A stretch of DNA of 64,000 nucleotides from Mycobacterium ahvazicum. GTDB taxonomy: Bacteria > Actinomycetota > Actinomycetes > Mycobacteriales > Mycobacteriaceae. The notes beneath the pieces were generated by a model. It was not told the origin of the DNA. It worked only from the letters and a program-made list of their open reading frames with translations, and ran no database searches. Shown piece by piece: positions 58,778-64,000 of the stretch. The stretch lies in assembly GCF_900176255.2 (NCBI RefSeq), contig NZ_FXEG02000006.1, positions 298,124 to 362,123 of the forward strand, in the 5' to 3' direction. Numbering within the stretch: position 1 is the stretch's first letter; each line of letters opens with the position of its first letter. The position numbers and the translations under genes were made by a program.

Positions 58778-60790
58778 TCATCGGTCCGCGTTTGCGGACT
58801 GAGTCGGTTGGTTGGTGCGTGTGCGCGCGAACTGTTCGTAGCGCCGCAGAAGGTCGATGTCATCAACCGATCCCGGGTCGACCGTCTGCGCTAGCTCGCT
58901 TCCCTGCAGCATTCGCTTCACGGGAACTTCGAGTTTCTTGCCGATCCGGTTGTGGGGAATCCCCGGCATCACGACGATCTCGTCGGGCAGGTGGCGCGGC
59001 GAAAGAGCAAATCGAATTGCGGCCTCGATACTCTGCTTTGCTAGCTGCGGGTCGACGCCGGCGCGTAGGTGAACGAACAGCGGAACGTAATACTGAGTGC
59101 CCAGTTCGACCCCGACGACTAGGGCCTCCACCACGTCGGGGAGTTGTTCGACCGCCGAATAGATTTCAGCGGATCCCATCCGGACTCCGTGCCGGTTGAG
59201 CGTCGAATCCGAGCGGCCATGGATGATGGAACTGAGATCCGTATCGAATTCGATGAAGTCACCGTGGCGCCACGCGCCGGGAAACATGCGGAAATAGGCG
59301 TCGCGGTAACGCTTTCCGTCGGGGTCGTTCCAGAAATACAGCGGCATGGATGGCATGGGCTTGGTGACCACCAGTTCTGCGGGCTCCCCAATTACGGGAT
59401 TGCCGTCAGGGTTCCAGGCCGCCACCGCCACCCCAAGGCTGGGCGCCTGGATGCGCCCGGCCCGCACCGGTAGTAGCGGTACGCCGCCAACGAATGCTGA
59501 ACAGATATCGGTACCCCCGCTACACGAGGCCAGCCAGGTATTCGTATTGACGTTGTCGCGCACCCAGAAAAATCCCTCCGGGCCCAGCGGGGATCCGGTG
59601 ACGGTCAGCGTCCGTAGCCTGGAGAGGTCAAACGTTTGTCCCGGTTGTTGCTCGGCTGCCATGTAGGACTTGATCAGTCCGGCGCCGAGCCCGAGCACGG
59701 CGACCTGTTCCTCGGCCACTAGCCGCCAGATACGGTCCAGGTCCGGGTGAGCCGGACTGCCATCGACCACTACCAGTGTGGCGCCGATCAACAGGCCAGA
59801 GACCATCAGATTCCACACCATCCAACTGGTCGATCCGACGAAGAGAAATCGGTCTGCGGCACGCAGGTCACAATGCAGCCGCAAGGTTTTGAGGTGTTCC
59901 AGAACGATGCCACCGTGGCCGTGGACGATTCCTTTGGGCAGTCCGGTCGTGCCTGAGGAGAACAACACCCACAACGGGTCGTCGAAGTCGACCTCTTCGA
60001 ATTCGATCGGCTCCTCGCCGAGGATCGTGTCAGTCCAGTCTGTTACGGCCCGGTCAAGATCTCCGTCGCCGATGCCGCCGACGGTAATAACCTGTTCAAC
60101 GGTGTCCAGTGATGAGGCGATATGGCGCAATTCGTGGACGCGGTTGCGCGGCTTGCCGCCGTAGGAATACTGTGTTGCGCCGATGAGCACCTTCGGTCGG
60201 AGTTGCCCGAATCGGTTCAACACTGCGGCGGTGCCGAATTCTGGTGAGCACACTGACCAAATCGCGCCGATGGAGGCGCAAGCGAGGAACGCGACGATCG
60301 CCTCGGCGGTGTTGGGCAGATATCCCACCACGCGATCACCTTTGGTGACGCCCCAACTGCGTAAGGTGGCCGCCAGAGAGCCCACCTGCCGGCGTAGCTC
60401 ACGCCACGAAACTCGGTTGACCGAGTCTTCGGATACGCAAATCAGGGCGTGTTCATCAGGTCCGAGCGCGCGGCGGAAGATCTGCTCGGCGTAGTTGATG
60501 CTGGCACCGGGAAACCAATGCGCCCCCGGCATCACCGCCTGGACCAGCGCCGGGTGGCCGCCCTCGACAAGGCCCAGTCCCTCGAAACCGTCGATAGATG
60601 TCCAGAACTCGTCGAGTTCGTCGACCGACCACTGCCACAGGGCGCGATACGAGCCGAAGTGCCGGCCTGTGCGCACCTCAAGCCACTCAAGGTAGTCCGC
60701 CAGGCCGCAATCACGGCGCACAGCCGCAGACGGGGTCCACACTATGGCGTCTCCTGGCGGTGAAGCTGCGCGACCGTCGTCCACGAGCAT
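58778..60790 (-). CDS. Acetoacetyl-CoA synthetase-like acyl-CoA ligase
   Basis: A 670-residue ANL ligase of the acetoacetyl-CoA synthetase type, longer than FadD enzymes. It shows the N-terminal ACS domain (FGSYRALWQWSVDELDEFW), A3 (LFSSGTTGLPKGIVHGHGG), FVGSTSWMVWN, the A5-like WLASCSGGTDICSAFVGG and the A8/A10 end (IIHGRSDSTLNRHGVRMG, HNRIGKKLEVPVKRM). The enzyme activates acetoacetate or related short oxo acids released by ring cleavage. A GntR-type palindrome lies 34 bp before the ATG. GGAGAGGGAG ribosome site. Confidence 0.92.
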   Translation of the reverse strand: MLVDDGRAASPPGDAIVWTPSAAVRRDCGLADYLEWLEVRTGRHFGSYRALWQWSVDELDEFWTSIDGFEGLGLVEGGHPALVQAVMPGAHWFPGASINYAEQIFRRALGPDEHALICVSEDSVNRVSWRELRRQVGSLAATLRSWGVTKGDRVVGYLPNTAEAIVAFLACASIGAIWSVCSPEFGTAAVLNRFGQLRPKVLIGATQYSYGGKPRNRVHELRHIASSLDTVEQVITVGGIGDGDLDRAVTDWTDTILGEEPIEFEEVDFDDPLWVLFSSGTTGLPKGIVHGHGGIVLEHLKTLRLHCDLRAADRFLFVGSTSWMVWNLMVSGLLIGATLVVVDGSPAHPDLDRIWRLVAEEQVAVLGLGAGLIKSYMAAEQQPGQTFDLSRLRTLTVTGSPLGPEGFFWVRDNVNTNTWLASCSGGTDICSAFVGGVPLLPVRAGRIQAPSLGVAVAAWNPDGNPVIGEPAELVVTKPMPSMPLYFWNDPDGKRYRDAYFRMFPGAWRHGDFIEFDTDLSSIIHGRSDSTLNRHGVRMGSAEIYSAVEQLPDVVEALVVGVELGTQYYVPLFVHLRAGVDPQLAKQSIEAAIRFALSPRHLPDEIVVMPGIPHNRIGKKLEVPVKRMLQGSELAQTVDPGSVDDIDLLRRYEQFARTRTNQPTQSANADR

Positions 60791-60823
60791 TGTTCAGTTC
60801 TCCCTCTCCTACTCGAAGAAAAA

Positions 60824-60833
60824 CTGTATGCAG
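60824..60833. promoter_or_regulatory. GntR-type operator CTGTATGCAG upstream of the ligase gene
   Basis: One mismatch to CTGTATACAG; in front of the acetoacetyl-CoA-synthetase-like gene and overlapping its likely promoter. Confidence 0.6.
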
Positions 60834-60927
60834 CTTCAAGCGGAGTTGCAAGCGCGGTCATACAAAGAGGCAGGCTCCGCACCGTGTCAAGGCCCGATTG
60901 CCATGGTTGGCCCGTCCCAGTATCGGT

Positions 60928-60941
60928 CTGTATGTATACAG
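60928..60941. promoter_or_regulatory. GntR-type operator variant CTGTAT-GT-ATACAG
   Basis: A 6-2-6 inverted repeat containing the half-site twice with a spacer two bases longer than usual; the right part alone (ATGTATACAG) matches the standard core with one mismatch. Located in the divergent gap between the ligase and P450 genes. Confidence 0.5.
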
Positions 60942-61186
60942 ATAGGAGAAGCGGTGCTGCGCATAAAACGAGGCGAGGCGCTCCCGACGACGACAGCCAG
61001 CGCCGTCGGTGGCGAGCGTGCGGGGGACCGACACGCACGGACGACACCTTCGTCCATCGAAATGTCAGACGATCAATCATCGAAACATGAAATGCGGCCC
61101 CCGGCTGGGCGAGGGATGGCCGTGACCCTCACAGCCACTAAATCAAAGTCCCCGTCATTCATTGGTAACGAATACTAGGCACGCGT

Positions 61187-61196
61187 CTGCATACAG
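61187..61196. promoter_or_regulatory. GntR-type operator CTGCATACAG (P450 side)
   Basis: Identical to the copies at 55603 and 61342. It lies 523 bp before the P450 start, so it may serve a distal promoter or looping. Confidence 0.55.
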
Positions 61197-61341
61197 AACA
61201 ACTGAGGGTAACTGACGCTCCGTCGGCCCGCATTCGAGCCATCACCATGAATCAAGTGCGCTCAAAGTACCCGTTGTGATCGTATAGCCGTGTGTACCTG
61301 CCGAGAGGCGCTGACTGAGATCTTGACCAGCTCGCCGAATA

Positions 61342-61351
61342 CTGCATACAG
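61342..61351. promoter_or_regulatory. GntR-type operator CTGCATACAG (P450 proximal)
   Basis: Third identical copy, 368 bp before the P450 start, flanked as ACTGCATACAGT, which extends the symmetry by one base on each side. Confidence 0.6.
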
Positions 61352-61718
61352 TCTGAGCAATGTGATTGTCGTGACCGGTGGCCGCGGATCGTTCGAGGGC
61401 GGTGTCAACCCTGCAGATGGGGTCGACACGTGTTTTTCCGGCGCTTGTCGTATCGCACATCTGACTGCGCAGCGGGGTGCGACGCACGGCCGAGGGCGCA
61501 GAGGCTCGATCGAATGGCGGGGTGAGGGTGCAAATCCATGGCTCGACGATGGCTATTTCCCGTGGCGCGCTCAGGGCCACCCGTATTGGCACCAACAGCC
61601 CAACGCACTTAACAGCACCCGTTGCCGGCCTCATCGATCGGAAGCGGGCTCATCCCGACGACATCCACACGGTGGTCGTTAGTTGTGGTCCCGCACGAGA
61701 AGCCGAAGGGATAGTCGA

Positions 61719-62924
61719 ATGCTTGAGACCAGCAGCTGTCCGATGGAGATGGGCCAGTTCAACCACCACGAATCCACTGTTGAGGAGATGTGGAAGCTGT
61801 ATCCGCAACTGCACTCTGGCTGCGCGGTGGCTCACAGCGCCGCGCTCGGCAGCTTTTACATGCTGGCTGGCTACGATGATGTCAAGGACGCCGCGTCTCA
61901 CTGGGAGGACTTCAGCTCGGCCGGCGGCATGATGCTACCCAAGGCTCCGTTCCGGGTGGCAGCCATCGAATTTGATCCGCCCGAGCACGATTTCTGGCGC
62001 GGCTTGTATCGAGAAGTGTTGAGGCGCAGCACCTACCAGTCTTTCGCCGAGAGCCTCGAGCAACACATTCACACCCTCATCGGCGCGTTCGCCGGACGTG
62101 GCCACGCTGACCTGGTGACTGAACTGACCGATCCGCTTCCGGTGCTGAGCATCTGCGAGCTCATCGGCATCCACGAGCCCGAGCGAGCCAAGGAGATCCG
62201 CCGCATCGCCCTCGCTGCCTTCGATGCCACCGGCGACCCGGCGGCGGTGGCCGAAGCCCTCGGCGATTTCGCAGCGTTCTGCCTCAACGAGGTCAATCAT
62301 CGCCGTGTGCATCCGCGCGACGACTTCCTGACCCGTTTGGGCATTGGCACCGTGGATGGAACCGACGGTGGCCGCCTGCTCGAAGACGCCGAGATCGTTA
62401 ACCTACTCATTGGATTCTTGATCGCCGGGCACCACACCACCTCATCGACAATGAGCAGCATGCTGTTGCATGTGGCCTCTGATCCACAGCTGCGCCAACG
62501 TTTAGCCGACCACGCCGATCTTGTTCCGAAGATGATCGAAGAAACCCTGCGCCTGGACACCCCACTGCATGGGTTCTTCCGCCAAACCACCCGCGACGTC
62601 GAGGTGGGCGGTGTCGCGATTCCGCAAGGGTCGGAGGTGATGCTCAATTACGCTGCCGCCAATAGGGATCCAGCTGTGTTCGATCATCCCGAATCGCTCG
62701 ATGTCGACCGCTCAAGGAACCCGCACCTCGGGTTCGGGTTCGGCATCCACACCTGCGTGGGTGCCCAACTCGCCCGACAGGAATTGCAAACCACACTGCG
62801 TATCGTGCTGGCCGAGCTCCCCGATTTGAGTCTGAACACCGAGGAGCCGTTCACCCGGCTTTGGAGCGGCGGCAATCTTTACATGATCGACCGGTTGCCC
62901 GTGACATTTACCGCACACCATTAG
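61719..62924 (+). CDS. Cytochrome P450 monooxygenase (bacterial class I)
   Basis: A 401-residue P450: I-helix GFLIAGHHTTSSTM, K-helix EETLR, PERF-region HGFFRQTTRDVEV, and the heme loop FGFGIHTCVGAQLAR with ligand Cys346. The ATG has a GAAGGG site; the frame extends 12 codons upstream without support. It differs considerably from the first P450 of the window. Its promoter gap contains block C palindromes, so it is probably co-regulated with the hydroxylase/dioxygenase genes and may carry out an initial oxidation of the imported substrate. Redox partners are not encoded next to it. Confidence 0.95.
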   Translation: MLETSSCPMEMGQFNHHESTVEEMWKLYPQLHSGCAVAHSAALGSFYMLAGYDDVKDAASHWEDFSSAGGMMLPKAPFRVAAIEFDPPEHDFWRGLYREVLRRSTYQSFAESLEQHIHTLIGAFAGRGHADLVTELTDPLPVLSICELIGIHEPERAKEIRRIALAAFDATGDPAAVAEALGDFAAFCLNEVNHRRVHPRDDFLTRLGIGTVDGTDGGRLLEDAEIVNLLIGFLIAGHHTTSSTMSSMLLHVASDPQLRQRLADHADLVPKMIEETLRLDTPLHGFFRQTTRDVEVGGVAIPQGSEVMLNYAAANRDPAVFDHPESLDVDRSRNPHLGFGFGIHTCVGAQLARQELQTTLRIVLAELPDLSLNTEEPFTRLWSGGNLYMIDRLPVTFTAHH

Positions 62925-64000
62925 ACGCCGGTATCCGTTGGGTGTCGCCGAGCCGGGTCTCAATTAGCTGGCGCGAATGCTAGCCCCCAAATCCGATTAG
63001 CGTTCTGACGGATTCGGGTGGCAAGCGGCGGCGGCAAGACTGCTTCCATACTGCTCGTCGGACACATGCACGACGTCGATAGGGTGGCCGTAAGTGGCGA
63101 CGAAGGCGGTGGCGCGAGGATGTAGTCAAGGCGCAAGCGATCGTGGACATCGCGGCGCAGGTCCTCGATCAGATGAGCCCGTACCGCTGAGGTCGCAGGA
63201 GCCGGCGGCGCGACGATGGCAGCCCCGCTCTGAGCGAGGATCACGGCCGTGGGTGCAACTATGGGCTCCGGTACCGCGTCGTCTGAGTCGTATGTGAACG
63301 CGCTGCTGCTGAGAGTGATTGGGGTCGACACTATGGCGGCTGCTACTGAAGATAGTTTTTCTTGTCAACTAGAAGGCCGTTGTGCGGCAAGCGATTAGCT
63401 CGTCGACCCTCAGTGTCCCGCCAGAGTTGCCCACGCTTGAAACGTCGCTGATTCATCTGCCGAAGACGGCGTTCTTGTTCATGGATAATGACGATTATCC
63501 ATCAGCACTCAAATATTTACGTGCACAACCTCTTTCATTATCGCTGGCACGCGCAGGACGTATTCGGGTGTGTCTTGGTCTTGGTCTTGGCTGTCGATGA
63601 TGGGCGAGGACAGGCCGGTCACCATCACGTTCGACAACCACTACGCGCACAGTCTGTCGACGCAAGGTTCCTTCGCTGCCGCGGCGCTATGTGGGCAGAT
63701 CTGCTGAAGCCACTGTCGATTCCCGGATGACGTCGTCTACCAGTGGTTTCGGCAGATGTTCCTGTTCGAGCTGCAGTTCGCGACCATGTTCATGGTGGTA
63801 GGCGTTGAGCCGCTGATATAGAGCAGCTTCGGTATCGGTGAGTTCGACAGGGATTGTGTCTGTGGCCTGACGGCTTATCTGTAACGGGAACTGTGAAACC
63901 GTTCGCTGCCGCTGGTAGGCACGTAAGTTACATGTGTACTACCGACCGGGTAGGTCTGCTAATCCGTACGCATGTGTAGGACGTGTGTCAGGGGTCTGAC
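62925..64000. other. 1.08-kb terminal region without a convincing gene
   Basis: Several short frames exist on both strands but none shows a recognisable domain, ribosome site and start together. GC content appears to drop from about 63.4 kb on. The region may contain decayed gene remnants, one of which is listed separately. Confidence 0.4.
63687..63938 (-). other. Open frame without start codon, possible gene remnant
   Basis: An 83-codon frame between two stops on the minus strand. It has a protein-like composition (SQFPLQISRQATDTIPVELT, EAALYQRLNAYHHEHGRELQ, PKPLVDDVIRES) but no usable start codon within it. I do not recognise the family. It may be the 3' end of a decayed gene, or chance. 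Confidence 0.2.

Larger units (their letters stand above)
60791..61718. promoter_or_regulatory. 928-bp divergent gap with four GntR-type palindromes
   Basis: Between the ligase and P450 genes. It contains sites at 60824, 60928, 61187 and 61342. Frames inside it (for example around 61290-61682) have no recognisable product. The length is unusual for this gene-dense block; a lost small gene cannot be excluded. Confidence 0.5.

Noticed and set aside
61290..61682. 130-residue frame in the ligase/P450 gap
   Set aside because: No ribosome site, no recognisable domain, and it spans palindromic operator sequence; considered non-coding.

Overview
The window looks like chromosomal DNA of a Mycobacterium or close relative. 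It is GC-rich and carries a complete yrbE-mce lipid-import operon with mce-associated membrane proteins, two DUF732-type secreted proteins, an F420/luciferase-like oxidoreductase, a fused FadE34-type acyl-CoA dehydrogenase and thiolase-like/DUF35 pairs. Almost everything is catabolic, and it falls into three blocks that appear to be separately regulated.

Block A (about 0.3-17 kb) is a CoA-dependent degradation cluster for an unidentified lipid or terpenoid-like substrate. A TetR-family gene sits at its left end. Near-perfect inverted repeats of the type TGACAGT-NN-ACTGTCA lie in front of the P450, the luciferase-like gene, the phosphotransferase gene, the small dimeric-barrel gene and the kinase gene, which suggests one regulon. 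Its most unusual content is a dikinase-type ATP-dependent phosphotransferase split over two genes 6 kb apart: a substrate/phospho-His part (3418-5040) and an ATP-grasp part (10824-11840). Its organisation recalls phenylphosphate synthase and rifampicin phosphotransferase. The other members are a fused acyl-CoA dehydrogenase, an aldolase-like thiolase with a DUF35 partner, a second DUF35, a choline/aminoglycoside-kinase-fold protein next to another acyl-CoA dehydrogenase, an SDR and an acyl-CoA ligase.

Block B (about 17-36 kb) encodes a near-complete aerobic benzoyl-CoA (box) pathway. A feruloyl/cinnamoyl-CoA synthetase-like ligase, an enoyl-CoA hydratase and a thiolase can shorten phenylpropanoids to an aroyl-CoA, and a benzoate-CoA ligase supplies benzoyl-CoA directly. 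BoxB, BoxC and a BoxD-type aldehyde dehydrogenase open and process the ring. A hydratase and a 3-hydroxyacyl-CoA dehydrogenase can finish towards beta-ketoadipyl-CoA. BoxA is absent and appears to be replaced by a separate thioredoxin-reductase-like ferredoxin reductase and a seven-iron ferredoxin. A PaaX-family regulator is present. Two DUF732 paralogues bracket the block in opposite orientations.

Block C (about 36-63 kb) combines the mce operon (minus strand) with genes of an aromatic meta-cleavage type pathway: two FAD hydroxylases, a type I extradiol dioxygenase, an epoxide-hydrolase-like enzyme, an FAH-family hydrolase, an acetoacetyl-CoA-synthetase-like ligase, a P450, an amidohydrolase and small accessory proteins. 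A GntR/FCD regulator lies in the middle. At least eight copies of a CTG(T/C)ATACAG-like palindrome stand in front of its transcription units, including the mce operon, so import and catabolism appear to share control.

Three genes in block C are broken in this sequence. mceC and the amidohydrolase gene each contain an exact inverted copy of a nearby segment (87-bp and 40-bp arms), and mceD loses frame in a poly-G tract. In all three the correct C-terminus is still readable in another frame downstream. These are therefore either sequencing/assembly errors or very recent mutations. The last kilobase has no convincing gene.
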